In this document: one piece after another, positions 24,313 to 33,634 of the stretch
How the letters are laid out: the number at the start of each line of letters is the position of its first letter
Position numbering within the stretch: position 1 is the first letter of the stretch
NCBI GenBank assembly: GCA_020637195.1
Contig: JACJWK010000012.1
Location: 36,721 to 100,720 of the forward strand
Direction: 5' to 3'
From: Microthrixaceae bacterium
GTDB lineage: Bacteria; Actinomycetota; Acidimicrobiia; Acidimicrobiales; DATDAH01
DNA: 64,000 bases
Program-made: the position numbers and the translations under genes
The notes under the pieces: generated by a model
What the model was told of the DNA's origin: nothing
Databases searched by the model: none
Seen by the model: only the letters and a program-made list of their open reading frames with translations

Positions 24313-26226
24313 ATGCGCGAGCCGACCACCACACCCACCTTCTGCCGGATCTGCGAGGCGGGCTGCGGGCTGCTCGCCACCACCGAGGGCGACCGGGTCG
24401 TGCGCCTCGACCCCGACAAGGACCACGTGGCCTCGCAGGGGTTCGCCTGCGTGAAGGGCCTCAAGTTCGCCAACCTCCACCACTCCCCGGACCGGCTCGA
24501 CCACCCGATGAAGCGGGTGGGCGACCGGTGGGAGCGCATCGGCTGGGATCAGGCGCTGGCCGAGATCGGGGCCAAGGTGCGGGCGCTGCGGGCCGAGCAC
24601 GGCCCGGACGCCGTGGCCGGCTACCTGGGCAACCCCGCCGCGTTCGGCGCCTTCCACGCGCTGGCGTTCAACGCGTTCCTCGAGGGGCTCGGCACGACCC
24701 AGTCCTACAGCAGCGCCTCGCAGGACCTGACCAACAAGTACCTGGTGGCCAAGCGGCTCTACGGCCACGAGCTGCTCCAGCCGATCCCCGACCTCGACCG
24801 GACCGACCTGGTGGTGCTCATCGGGACCAACCCGGCGATCTCGCAGATGTCGGTGGTGCAGGTCCCCCGCGCCATGGCCCGGCTGGAGGCCGTGGTCGAC
24901 CGCGGGGGCCGGGTGGTGTCGCTCAACCCGCGCCGCACCGAGACCGCCCGCGCCGTCGGCGAGCACCTCTTCATCCGCCCGGGCACCGACGTGTTCTTCC
25001 TGGCCTCGTTCCTCCACGTCGTGCTGGCCGAGGGCGGGGTGGACCACGACCTGGTCGGTGCCCACACGACCGGCTTCGACGACCTCGCCGCCGTGGTGGC
25101 CGACTGGCCACCCGAGCGCACCGAGGCGGTCACCGGCGTCGCCGCCGCCGAGCTGCGGGGCCTCGTGGCCGACTACCTCGCGGCCGACGGCGCGTCCCTC
25201 TACTGCTCGACGGGGGTCAACATGGGCCCGCACGGCACCCTCGCGTACTGGCTGATCAACGTCGTGAACGCGGTCACGGGGAACCTCGACCACGCCGGCG
25301 GCGCGCTCGTGCGCACCCCGCCCCTCGACTTCCAGAAGGCCTCGAAGGCCCTGGGCCTCGGCGTGGGCACGGCCCGGTCGCGCGTGGGCGACTTCGAGAT
25401 GATCCTCGGCACGTTCCCCGCGTCGCTCCTGGCCGACGAGATCACCACGCCGGGCCCCGGCCAGGTGCGGGCCCTGTTCGTGTCGGCGGGCAACCCGGTG
25501 CTCTCGGTGGGCAACGGCGACCGCCTCGCCGCCGCCCTGGACGAGCTGGAGCTGCTCGTCAGCATCGACCTGTTCCGCAACGAGACCGCCGACCACGCCC
25601 ACTACGTGCTGCCGGCGTGCTCGTGGCTCGAACGGCCCGACGTCCCCCTCGTGCACGCCTTCGCCGGCCTCCAGGTCGACCCGTGGCTCCAGTACACCGA
25701 GGCGGTGGTGCCGCCGGCGGCCGAGCGGCGCGAGGAGTCGTGGATCTTCGCCCGCCTGGCCGAGGCCTGCGGCGTGGGCCTCGGCCCGGGGTGGCCGGCC
25801 CGCGGGCTCACGTGGGCGCTCGGGCGCCTGCGACGCGTCCCCGGCCTCGGCCGCCTCGCCGAGGTGTCCGACGCCCGCCTGCTGGCGCTGGTGCTCGAGG
25901 TGGCCCGCCACCCGGTCCGCCGCCTTCGGCGCCACCCCCACGGGGTGCGCCTCCCCGACGTGGCGGGCGGCGAGTTCCTCGGGTCGCGGGTCCTCACCGA
26001 CGACGGCAGGGTGCACCTGGCACCTGCGGACTTCGTGACCGCCGCCGCCGGGCTCGAGGCCGACTTCGAGGCGGAGCGCACCGATGGCGGCCTGCGCCTC
26101 ATCACCCGGCGCGAGCGCCACAGCCACAACACCTGGACCCACAACGCCGAGCCGTTCGTGGGCGGTGACCGCACCACCAACCGCCTGCACGTCGGGGCCG
26201 ACGACGCCGCAGGCCGGCCGGGCTGA
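24313..26226 (+). CDS. Molybdopterin-dependent oxidoreductase (DMSO reductase superfamily), C-terminus frame-broken
   Basis: 637 residues are readable from ATG 24313, which follows GAGGGGGAG. An N-terminal [4Fe-4S] site is formed by Cys11, Cys14, Cys18 and Cys46. Molybdopterin-binding regions follow (VVLIGTNPAISQM; VVSLNPRRTETA; LYCSTGVNMGPHGT; ALFVSAGNPVLSVGNGDR; HYVLPACSWLERPD). The metal-ligand position appears to be within SYSSASQD, so Ser rather than Cys/Sec is possible. The C-terminal cofactor-binding domain starts (RERHSHNTWTHNAEP) but the frame stops at 26226; family-like sequence continues in other frames. No partner subunit is adjacent. Substrate unknown. Confidence 0.88.
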   Translation: MREPTTTPTFCRICEAGCGLLATTEGDRVVRLDPDKDHVASQGFACVKGLKFANLHHSPDRLDHPMKRVGDRWERIGWDQALAEIGAKVRALRAEHGPDAVAGYLGNPAAFGAFHALAFNAFLEGLGTTQSYSSASQDLTNKYLVAKRLYGHELLQPIPDLDRTDLVVLIGTNPAISQMSVVQVPRAMARLEAVVDRGGRVVSLNPRRTETARAVGEHLFIRPGTDVFFLASFLHVVLAEGGVDHDLVGAHTTGFDDLAAVVADWPPERTEAVTGVAAAELRGLVADYLAADGASLYCSTGVNMGPHGTLAYWLINVVNAVTGNLDHAGGALVRTPPLDFQKASKALGLGVGTARSRVGDFEMILGTFPASLLADEITTPGPGQVRALFVSAGNPVLSVGNGDRLAAALDELELLVSIDLFRNETADHAHYVLPACSWLERPDVPLVHAFAGLQVDPWLQYTEAVVPPAAERREESWIFARLAEACGVGLGPGWPARGLTWALGRLRRVPGLGRLAEVSDARLLALVLEVARHPVRRLRRHPHGVRLPDVAGGEFLGSRVLTDDGRVHLAPADFVTAAAGLEADFEAERTDGGLRLITRRERHSHNTWTHNAEPFVGGDRTTNRLHVGADDAAGRPG

Positions 26227-26488
26227 CCGACGGCGGACGGGCGCGTCGGTGCGCTCGAAGGCGGGCGAGGTCGAGGTCGAGGTGGCGGTCACCGACGACC
26301 TCATGCCCGGCGTCGTGTCGCTCCCCCACGGGTGGGGCCACTCGATCGCCAGCAGGCCTCGCGGTGGCGCAGGCCACGCCGGGCGTCAACGCCAACCACC
26401 TGACCGCCGACGGCCCCGACGGCATCGAGGCCGCCTGTCGGGCATGGCCCGCATGACCGCCATCCCCGTCGAGGTCGAGCCGGCCTAG
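26221..26488 (+). pseudogene. Out-of-frame continuation of the molybdopterin oxidoreductase C-terminal domain
   Basis: After the stop at 26224-26226 the expected cofactor-domain sequence continues in shifted frames: VRSKAGEVEVEVAVTDDLMP and SLPHGWGHS in one frame, LAVAQATPGVNANHLT in another, and SGMARMTAIPVEVEPA in the first again. Each junction is repaired by adding one or two Gs to a G run. So either the gene end is decayed or the sequence has clustered G deletions here. The rest of the gap to 26558 holds only the palindrome at 26504-26543. Confidence 0.7.
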
Positions 26489-26503
26489 CACCCCCCTCGA
26501 ACC

Positions 26504-26543
26504 GGCTCCCGATTTCGGTGCCGGGGCACCGAAATCGGGAGCC
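26504..26543. repeat. Palindromic repeat, copy 1 (possible bidirectional terminator)
   Basis: A perfect 19-bp inverted repeat (arm GGCTCCCGATTTCGGTGCC, 2-nt centre) between convergent genes, 16 nt past the oxidoreductase remnant and 15 nt past the acylase stop. The same arms recur at 45670-45717, nearly identical over about 45 bases. It may end transcription, be a dispersed REP-like element, or both. Confidence 0.8.
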
Positions 26544-26558
26544 AGAAGCGGGGTGCGC

Positions 26559-28916
26559 TCAGTGGGCGGACCCGCCGGCCAGGTGGACGGTCTCGGCGAG
26601 CGCCGCCTCGACGTCGGCGTCGCGGAAGCGCAGGGGCCGCAGCGCCTTGGCGGCGTACGCCTCGGCGCCGCCGTGGTGGTCGGGCCGGCGCGGATCGCCG
26701 GTCTGGCCGTAGGCGAGCAGGCCGACCGCCTCGGGGCCGTCGTCGGTGAGCTCGACCGCCATGACGAAGCTGACGCCGTAGTCGCACTGGTAGCCACCGG
26801 GCGCGAGGCCGGTGCGCTCCCGGCCCGGGAGGGCCACGGCCTTCGGGGGGACCGGCTCGAGCGACATGGGAGCGAGGGCCCCCCAGGGGCTGAGGACGTT
26901 CATCATCCCCTCGACCTCGCCCCCGCCGTGCACGGGGACCCGTCGCTCACCGCGCCGGACCCACTGCACGTCGCCCAGCGGGGCGTCGAGGGCCACGCCC
27001 GCGGCGGCGAGCACCCGGGCGGCGTGGCCGGCGGCCCGCACGACCGGGTCGGCGGTCGGGTCCTGCGCCGCCTCGGCCGGCGGAGGCGCGAGGCCCCGCG
27101 GGGTCGCGATCGGGTCGGCGGCGTCGAACGGGTCGGCGAACAGCGGCCCGGCGTCCTGGCACTCGGCCAACGTGAAGGTGCCGAGCAGCTCACGCCAGAG
27201 GGCGGCGCCCACCGACCCCAGGTCGTAGCGACGGTCCCAGGCCGCCAACACGTCGCCCACTCGGCGCAGGTCGGCCTCGTGGCCCTCGACGGTGACCGTG
27301 CCGGCGGCCCGGCAGCGCTCGGCCACGGCGTCCACGAGCAGGTCGGCGCTGAGGCTCTCGTTCGCGAAGAGGGTGGCGACGAGGTCGTCGCGGGTGACGC
27401 CGCCCCGGGCCGCCAGGGCCACCGCCGACGCGGTGTTCTGGCGGGTGCGCAGGGTCCGGGGCGTGGCCTCGAGCCCGTGCAGCGGCGAGTAGCCCACCAG
27501 GGGCGCCGCCGGCGAGGTGACCCAGTGCGAGTCGTTCGCGTTGACCAGCACGTCGCGCCGCTCGAGCTGCGGCAGCTCGCCGTGGGCCTCGAGCCCGGGC
27601 GAGCGGGCGCCGTCGCCGTCGAGCCACTCGTCGTCGGGGTCGCTGCCGTCGAGCAGGGCCACCCGGTTCTCGTACAGGAGGGCGGCGACGAGGTCGTCGC
27701 GCAGCCGGTCGCGGAAGCGGGCCTGGGCGCCGGCGCTGAGCTTCGGGGTGGCCGAGGCGTCGATGTACCAGGCCCGGCCCGAGCGATCGGCGGCCATCGT
27801 GTTGACCCACGGCATGCCCTGGACCTCGGCGAAGGCCGCCTGGAAGGCGTCGAGGTCGGTGGCCTGGTCCATCCGGGCGAACTGCTCGAGCACCGCCGTG
27901 TTGTCGAGGTTGGCGTCGCGGTACGAGAAGGCGAGCTCGTCCCCCCACCCGAGCAGGGGCAGGTTGAGCATGGGCCCGTGGTGCGAGCGCCACAGCGTCC
28001 GCTCGAGCGGGTGCAGGGCACCGTCGTCGCCGAGGACCGCGACCGTGTGGCGCTCGCTCGCCATGGCCCGCTCGTCGTCGCCGAACCGGTAGCGGGTGGG
28101 GTCGCCCGGGACGAGGTCGAGCCGGTAGACGGTGAAGCGGTTCCCGCACGAGAAGGTGTGGGCCCAGGCGACGCCCTCGTTGAAGCCCAGCTGCACCCCG
28201 GGCGTGCCGAGCAGCGAGACGCCGTACACGTCGAGCTCGCCCGGGATGGTGAGGTGGCACTCCCAGAACCGGGCCTCGCCGTACCAGGGGAAGTGGGGGT
28301 TGGCGAGCACCATGCCGTGACCGGAGGCGGTGACGTCGCCCCCGACGGCCCATCCGTTGCTGGCCCCCGCCCCGGCTGCGCCGCCGCCCAGCGCCTCGAC
28401 CGGCGAGGGCGGGACGGGCCCGTCGGGCCCGGGTGGCTCGGCCCGGCCGATGAGCTGCACCAGGTTCCGGCCGCTGGCCAGCAGCGACACGTCCACGAGG
28501 TGGGCGTAGAACTCCTGCTCGGTCACCGTGCGCACCCACTCGGCGCCCGCGCACCAGTCGGGCAGCGAGCCCTGCTCGTGGGCCTCGGTGACCGCCCGGT
28601 TGTAGCCCGCGACGTAGCCCGAGATGAGCGCCGCCAGCTCGGGCCGCTGCGCGTCCCGGAAGGCGGCCGCGCGCTGCTGCACCCCGAGGGCGAGGTAGCC
28701 GAGGTCGCTGGCCACGTGGGCGCCCTGGGGGCCGGCGCCGAAGTGCCGGGCGCGCTCGCTGCGCACCTTCAGGAGCTGGTCGGCGATGGCGGGCAGCTGG
28801 TCGCGCCCGCAGGCCCAGCCCTGCCCATAGCCGATGCCGCCCCAGTCCCCGGCGCGGACGTGGGGCACCCCGTCGCTCGTGTAGCGGACCTCGGCGTCGT
28901 ACGCGGTGGCAGCCAT
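26559..28916 (-). CDS. Penicillin acylase family Ntn-hydrolase
   Basis: A 785-residue protein of normal family length. The autoprocessing site is Ser186 in GASNGWAVGG, preceded by a Gly/Ala-rich spacer, so alpha (1-185) and beta chains are predicted. ANPHFPW after it is typical of the aculeacin/acyl-homoserine-lactone acylase branch, and VLVNANDSHW carries the conserved Asn. It hydrolyses amide bonds of acylated compounds; the natural substrate is unknown. No signal peptide precedes MAATAYDAEVRYTS, although related enzymes are usually exported. Divergent from the META lipoprotein gene (93 bases). Confidence 0.9.
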   Translation of the reverse strand: MAATAYDAEVRYTSDGVPHVRAGDWGGIGYGQGWACGRDQLPAIADQLLKVRSERARHFGAGPQGAHVASDLGYLALGVQQRAAAFRDAQRPELAALISGYVAGYNRAVTEAHEQGSLPDWCAGAEWVRTVTEQEFYAHLVDVSLLASGRNLVQLIGRAEPPGPDGPVPPSPVEALGGGAAGAGASNGWAVGGDVTASGHGMVLANPHFPWYGEARFWECHLTIPGELDVYGVSLLGTPGVQLGFNEGVAWAHTFSCGNRFTVYRLDLVPGDPTRYRFGDDERAMASERHTVAVLGDDGALHPLERTLWRSHHGPMLNLPLLGWGDELAFSYRDANLDNTAVLEQFARMDQATDLDAFQAAFAEVQGMPWVNTMAADRSGRAWYIDASATPKLSAGAQARFRDRLRDDLVAALLYENRVALLDGSDPDDEWLDGDGARSPGLEAHGELPQLERRDVLVNANDSHWVTSPAAPLVGYSPLHGLEATPRTLRTRQNTASAVALAARGGVTRDDLVATLFANESLSADLLVDAVAERCRAAGTVTVEGHEADLRRVGDVLAAWDRRYDLGSVGAALWRELLGTFTLAECQDAGPLFADPFDAADPIATPRGLAPPPAEAAQDPTADPVVRAAGHAARVLAAAGVALDAPLGDVQWVRRGERRVPVHGGGEVEGMMNVLSPWGALAPMSLEPVPPKAVALPGRERTGLAPGGYQCDYGVSFVMAVELTDDGPEAVGLLAYGQTGDPRRPDHHGGAEAYAAKALRPLRFRDADVEAALAETVHLAGGSAH

Positions 28917-28996
28917 CGGACCACGGTACGTGAGGTCCGACCCGGGCTCGATCGGTCGACCGGCCCGGCCGCCACCGGGTCCGCCGCCACCCTCGC

Positions 28997-29002
28997 TACC
29001 CT
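28997..29002 (+). promoter_or_regulatory. -10 box of the first META lipoprotein gene
   Basis: TACCCT is 7 nt before GTG 29010 with no ribosome site, consistent with a leaderless mRNA. Confidence 0.4.
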
Positions 29003-29009
29003 CCGCGAC

Positions 29010-29835
29010 GTGTCCCCCCTGCGATCCCGACCTGCGGCGGCGACCCTGCTCGCGCTCCTCGCCGGCCTGGCGGTCCTCGCCGGCTGCGGTGGCGGCGACG
29101 ACGCCGGTTCCGCCACCACCACGACGGGCGCGGCCGCGCCGGTCACGGGGGCGCTCACGGGGCGCGAATGGGTGCTCGACCCGGCGGCGAGCACGATCGA
29201 CGTGCCCGACGGGGCCGCCGCCACCCTCACCGTCACCACGGGCACCGTCTCGGGCATCGGCCCCTGCAACTCGTACCGGGGGTCCATCCAGGTCGACGGC
29301 ACGTCGGTGACCATCGGCAGCCTGGCCGAGACGACGGCGGCGTGCGACACCCCGGTCCAGCAGGCCCAGGACGCCTACACCCAGGCGCTGCGGGCGGTCG
29401 ACACCGCCGAGGTGGACGGCGACACCCTCGTGCTCACGGGCGCCGACGACACCACCCTCACCTTCGCCGCCGTCGATCCCGGGACCGCCCTGCTCGGCGA
29501 CTGGGACGTGACCGAGGTGGCCAAGACCGACGCCCTGATCAGCGTGCGGGACGGCACCGCACCGACCCTCACCTTCGCCGCCGACGGGTCGATGGCGGTC
29601 GACACGAGCTGCAACACCGGGGGCGGCCCGTGGGAGGTCGACGGCGAGCAGATCCAGATCGGGCCGGTGGCGGTCACCGAGCGCGCCTGCCTGGACCCCC
29701 AGGGCGTGATGCGCCAGGAGGCCCGCATCCTGTCCGCGCTCGAGCAGGCCACCTCGGTGCAGGTCACCCCCGAGCGCGTCGTGCTGCTCGACACCCAGGG
29801 TGCGATCGTCCTCGGAGCGGCCAGGGACGGGCTGA
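29010..29835 (+). CDS. META-domain lipoprotein (3' end uncertain)
   Basis: Start GTG 29010. A lipoprotein signal peptide ends at LAGC (Cys26). Two META/HslJ-like units follow: REWVLDPAAS to VSGIGPCNSYRG, and GDWDVTEVAKTD to DTSCNTGGGPWEVDG, with the usual short conserved Cys near VTERACLDP. The family is an envelope or heat-shock-associated beta domain of unclear function. In the sequence as given, the frame does not stop where the domain ends (IVLGA, about 29820) but runs on through the next gene region. A stop in the neighbouring frame at 29833-29835 is the likely true end; one indel is suspected. Confidence 0.6.
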
Positions 29836-29871
29836 GCCGCATCGGTGGCGACGCTGCTCGCGACCGGTCGG

Positions 29872-29877
29872 TACAGT
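29872..29877 (+). promoter_or_regulatory. -10 box of the second META lipoprotein gene
   Basis: TACAGT is 6 nt before GTG 29884, the same leaderless layout as its neighbour. It supports a separate second gene. Confidence 0.4.
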
Positions 29878-29883
29878 CCCGAG

Positions 29884-30711
29884 GTGATCCGCCGTTCGCC
29901 CGCCGCCTGGCCGTACCGGCTCGGTCATCACGGTTCCGTCGTCGGCCTCGCCGCCTGCGGCAGCGACGACGCCGCTCGACTCCGCGGAGACCCAGGTCAT
30001 CGCTTCTGGACCTCCAGGTGGACCTCGAGGCCGAGGAGGGTGCTCGACCCGGCCGCCAACTCCCTCGAGCTCCCCTGATCCGCCGGCGCCACGACGGCCA
30101 CCCTCGCCGTCGACGCGGCGGCTCGCCAGCAGGGTGGGGCCGTGCAACGGTACACGGGTGCGTTCGTGCTGGACGGCACCTCGGTCGAGATCGGACCGCT
30201 GGCGGGGACCCTCATCGCCTGCGAGCAGGCCCTGATGGACGCCCAGGACGCCTTCGTCTCGGCGCTCGAGGCCGCCGACACCGTGGAGCTCGACGGCGAC
30301 CGCCTCCTGCTCACCGGCCCGGACGACGTGCGCCTCGCCTTCGACGCGGTCGACCGCTACCAGGCGCTCGTCGGCGAGTGGGACGTCGTCAACCTCGCCA
30401 CCGCCGACGCCGTGACCGGCCCCGTCGCCGGCACGGCGCCCACCGTCGCCTTCGCCGACGACGGCACCGTCTCGGCCACCACCGGCTGCAACCAGGCCGG
30501 CGGCGAGTGGCAGCTCGAGGGCAACGCCCTCGCCATCGGCCCGCTCGCCGCCACCTTCCGCACCTGCGACTCGCCCGACGGGATCATGGACCAGGAGGCG
30601 GCCCTCTTCCAGGCCCTGGAGGACACGGCCCAGATGTCGGTCGCGGGCGACACCCTCACCCTCCTGCGCGCCGACGGCACCATCACCCTCGTGCTCGCCG
30701 AGGCCGGCTGA
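29884..30711 (+). pseudogene. Second META-domain lipoprotein, 5' third frame-broken as sequenced
   Basis: The intact frame 30142-30711 encodes about 189 residues of META-type repeats (YTGAFVLDGTSVEIGPLAGT; VGEWDVVNLATADA; ATTGCNQAGGEWQLEG; FRTCDSPDG). It parallels the first lipoprotein throughout. Upstream, from GTG 29884, a lipoprotein start (VIRRSPAAWPYRL, then VGLAACGSDD with a lipobox-like Cys) and VLDPAANSLELP appear in different frames, so several indels interrupt it. One junction near 30138-30146 is fixed by one extra G in AACGG. It is either decayed or misread. ArcA begins 11 nt later. Confidence 0.65.
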
Positions 30712-30722
30712 CGGGCCGACGA

Positions 30723-31976
30723 GTGGCCGACGACACCGTCCCCTTCGGCGTCCACTCCGAGGTGGGCACCCTGCGCAAGGTCCTGGTGTGCGCGCCGGGC
30801 CTGGCCCATCGCCGCCTCACGCCCACCAACTGCGACGACCTGCTCTTCGACGACGTCTTGTGGGTGGACACCGCCCAGCGGGACCACGCCCGGTTCGTCG
30901 CCGACCTCGCCGCCGAGGGCACCGAGGTGCTCGAGCTCCACGACCTGTTGGCCGAGACGATGAAGGACACCGAGGCCCGGACCTGGCTCCTCGACCGCAA
31001 GATCACACCGAACGAGGTCGGCCTCGGCCTCGTCGACGAGACCCGGTCCTTCCTCGAGGGCGTCGACGCCCACCGTCTCGCCGAGCTCCTCATCGGAGGA
31101 CTCGCCACCGACGACCTCCCCGAGGGCTTCCGCAACGAGCACCTTGCGCTGGCCCGCGACCACGCCGGCGTCCGCGACTACCTCATGCCGCCGCTGCCCA
31201 ACATGCTCTACACCCGCGACACCACGAGCTGGCTGTACGGCGGGGTCACGCTGAACCCCCTGTACTGGCCGGCCCGCCACGACGAGACCCTACTGATGGA
31301 GGCGGTGTACCGCTTCCACCCGGACTTCGCCGACGCCGGCTTCCCGATCTGGTGGGGTGCCCCCGAGCGGGACTGGGGCCTGGCCACCCTCGAGGGCGGT
31401 GACGTGATGCCGGTGGGCAACGGGGTCGTGCTGATGGGCATGAGCGAGCGCACGTCGCGCCAGGCGGTCGGCCAGGTGGCCCGAGCCCTCTTCGAGCACG
31501 GTGCCGCCACCCGCGTGATCGTGGCCGGGCTGCCCCGCATCAGGTCCGCGATGCACCTCGACACGGTCTTCACGTTCGCCGACCGAGACGTCGCGACCGC
31601 GCACCGCCCGATCGTCGACGGCATCGAGACGTTCTCGCTCCATCCGACGGACCGGGCCCCAGGCCTCGAGGTCGTCGCCGAGCGCCTCCCCTTCCTCGAG
31701 GTGGTGGCCGAGGCGATGGGACTGCCCGAGCTCCGGGTCATCGAGACCGGCGGCGACGTGTACGCGACCGAGCGTCAGCAGTGGGACAGCGGGAACAACC
31801 TGCTCGCGGTCCGCCCCGGGGTCGTCGTCGCCTACGACCGCAACACCTACACGAACGCGCTCCTCGAGCGAGCAGGCATCGAGGTGATCACCATCGTCGG
31901 CGCCGAGCTGGGGCGGGGTCGTGGCGGGGGCCACTGCATGACCTGCCCCCTCGTCCGGGACCCGGTCGACCCCTGA
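30723..31976 (+). CDS. arcA: Arginine deiminase
   Basis: A 417-residue ADI of normal length from GTG 30723. The guanidino-modifying enzyme motifs are present: MLYTRDTTSW, LEGGDVMPVG, RSAMHLDTVFTF with catalytic His/Asp, and the nucleophile Cys405 in GGGHCMTCPLVRDP. It converts L-arginine to citrulline and ammonia. The rest of the arginine deiminase pathway (arcB, arcC, arcD) is not in the window, so its role may be nitrogen supply or acid tolerance rather than fermentation. It is 11 nt downstream of the META gene. Confidence 0.95.
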   Translation: MADDTVPFGVHSEVGTLRKVLVCAPGLAHRRLTPTNCDDLLFDDVLWVDTAQRDHARFVADLAAEGTEVLELHDLLAETMKDTEARTWLLDRKITPNEVGLGLVDETRSFLEGVDAHRLAELLIGGLATDDLPEGFRNEHLALARDHAGVRDYLMPPLPNMLYTRDTTSWLYGGVTLNPLYWPARHDETLLMEAVYRFHPDFADAGFPIWWGAPERDWGLATLEGGDVMPVGNGVVLMGMSERTSRQAVGQVARALFEHGAATRVIVAGLPRIRSAMHLDTVFTFADRDVATAHRPIVDGIETFSLHPTDRAPGLEVVAERLPFLEVVAEAMGLPELRVIETGGDVYATERQQWDSGNNLLAVRPGVVVAYDRNTYTNALLERAGIEVITIVGAELGRGRGGGHCMTCPLVRDPVDP

Positions 31977-32065
31977 CCGGGCCCGGCCACGCTCCCCGGG
32001 CCGGTGGGGACCGGGCCGGTAGCGTGGGCGCACCCCGGGTCCACCCCGGGCCACGGGAGGGGACC

Positions 32066-33634
32066 GTGAGCGACTACGACGTCATCGTCATCGGGGCCGG
32101 GCACAACGGGCTCACCGCCGCCGCGCTCATGGCCAGAGCGGGGATGTCGGTGCTGTGCCTCGAGAAGAACCAGCACGTCGGCGGCATGGCGTCCACCACC
32201 GAGCTCATCAAGGGCTACCGGTTCGAGATCGCCGGGTCGCTGCTGTTCCCCATGGCCCAGGAGATGTGGGACGACCTCGGCCTCGAGGCCTGCCCCACCA
32301 TCGAGACCGACGTGATGTCGGTCAACGTGGGTCACCCCCACCAGGCCCCGATGGTCTTCTACACCGACCCCGAGCGGCTCATGGCCCACGTGGCCGACAC
32401 CCACGGCATGGACGCCGTGCTCGGCATGGCCGAGGTCGTCGGCTGGTGCGAGGCCCCGGCGCGCGCCCTCGGCCGCTTCGAGCCCCGCACCGCGCCGCGC
32501 ACCCTCGACGAGATGTTCACCTGCGCCGGGAACGAGGCGGAGCGGGAGGCCATCCGCACCGCGCTGTTCGGCAGCGTCATGGACGTCGTGGACCGGTACC
32601 TGCCCGACCGGGAGCGCCACGCCATGCTCCGGGCGATGCTGGCCTTCCTGTCGGTCAACTCGACCTACCGGGGCCCCTACGACCCCGGGAGTGCCCTCTG
32701 CCTGGCGTTCGCCATGGCGTCGCCGGGCACCCAGATGCTGCGCAAGCTCCACGGGGGCATCGGCGCCGCGTCCGACCACCTCCGCTCGGTGTTCGAGTCC
32801 CACGGCGGTGAGTTGCGGCGCCACGCCAAGGTCGACGCCATCACCACCGGCGGCGACGCCGGGGCGAGGCGGGTCACGGGCGTGCGCCTCGTCGACGGCG
32901 AGACGGTCTCGGCCCCCCGGGTCGTGTCCAACCTCGACCTCACCAGCACGCTGGTCCGGCTGCTCGACGACGACGGCCTGCCCGACGCCATCGCACGACG
33001 GGTCGCGGCCATCGACCACCGGGCGGCGTACGTGCAGCTCCACTTCGCCCTCGACGGGCTCCCCGAGTTCACCGGCCCCTACGAGCTCCTCAACGAGGGG
33101 ACGCTGCGGGCGCAGGTGGGCATGTTCGGCTCCCCCGAGGAGATGCAGCGGGACTTCGAGGGGTGCCGGCGGGGCGAGGTGCCGGACTGGCCGTCGATGG
33201 GCTTCCAGATCCCCTCGCTGTACGACCCCTCGATGGCGCCGCCGGGCAAGCACGCGGCCAGCAGCTACGCCTTCTACTTCCCGGTCGAGGGCACCCGCGA
33301 GGAGCAGTCGCGGCGCAAGGACGCGATGGCCGACCGGGTCGTGGCCAAGCTCGCCGGGATGGCCCCGAACTTCCCCGACATCGTCGACCGCCAGCTCACC
33401 TACGCGTCCTACGCCTACGAGATGATGTTCGGCGCCACCGGAGGCGACTTCTGCCACGGGCTCCTGCATCCCGAGCTCATGGGCGCGTTCCGTCCCGGCC
33501 CGCGGGGCTGGCGCGACGCGCCGCTGCCGTACGAGGGGCTGTACCTGTGCAGCGCCGGCCGCCACGGCGGGCCCGGCGTCACGTTCATGCCCGGCTACAA
33601 CTGCGGCTACGAGGTCATCGACGACGCCGGCTGA
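32066..33634 (+). CDS. FAD-dependent oxidoreductase, phytoene-desaturase-like
   Basis: A 522-residue protein from GTG 32066, preceded by GGGAGGGG. The N-terminal Rossmann motif VIVIGAGHNGLTAAALMARAG and ECL..NQHVGGMAST, and the C-terminal FMPGYNCGYEVIDDAG, place it in the amine-oxidase/carotenoid-desaturase-like superfamily (NAD(P)/FAD-dependent, COG1233 type). No signal peptide or helices. No carotenoid genes are near, so it may act on another lipid or amine. The ~89-base region upstream holds a TAGCGT box (about 32020). Confidence 0.85.
   Translation: MSDYDVIVIGAGHNGLTAAALMARAGMSVLCLEKNQHVGGMASTTELIKGYRFEIAGSLLFPMAQEMWDDLGLEACPTIETDVMSVNVGHPHQAPMVFYTDPERLMAHVADTHGMDAVLGMAEVVGWCEAPARALGRFEPRTAPRTLDEMFTCAGNEAEREAIRTALFGSVMDVVDRYLPDRERHAMLRAMLAFLSVNSTYRGPYDPGSALCLAFAMASPGTQMLRKLHGGIGAASDHLRSVFESHGGELRRHAKVDAITTGGDAGARRVTGVRLVDGETVSAPRVVSNLDLTSTLVRLLDDDGLPDAIARRVAAIDHRAAYVQLHFALDGLPEFTGPYELLNEGTLRAQVGMFGSPEEMQRDFEGCRRGEVPDWPSMGFQIPSLYDPSMAPPGKHAASSYAFYFPVEGTREEQSRRKDAMADRVVAKLAGMAPNFPDIVDRQLTYASYAYEMMFGATGGDFCHGLLHPELMGAFRPGPRGWRDAPLPYEGLYLCSAGRHGGPGVTFMPGYNCGYEVIDDAG

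Noticed and set aside
26553..31976. A single open frame of about 1800 codons across 26.5-32 kb on the plus strand
   Set aside because: Its first part is antisense to the penicillin acylase and its middle is Arg-rich out-of-frame sequence; only the META lipoprotein and arginine deiminase parts are real coding sequence.
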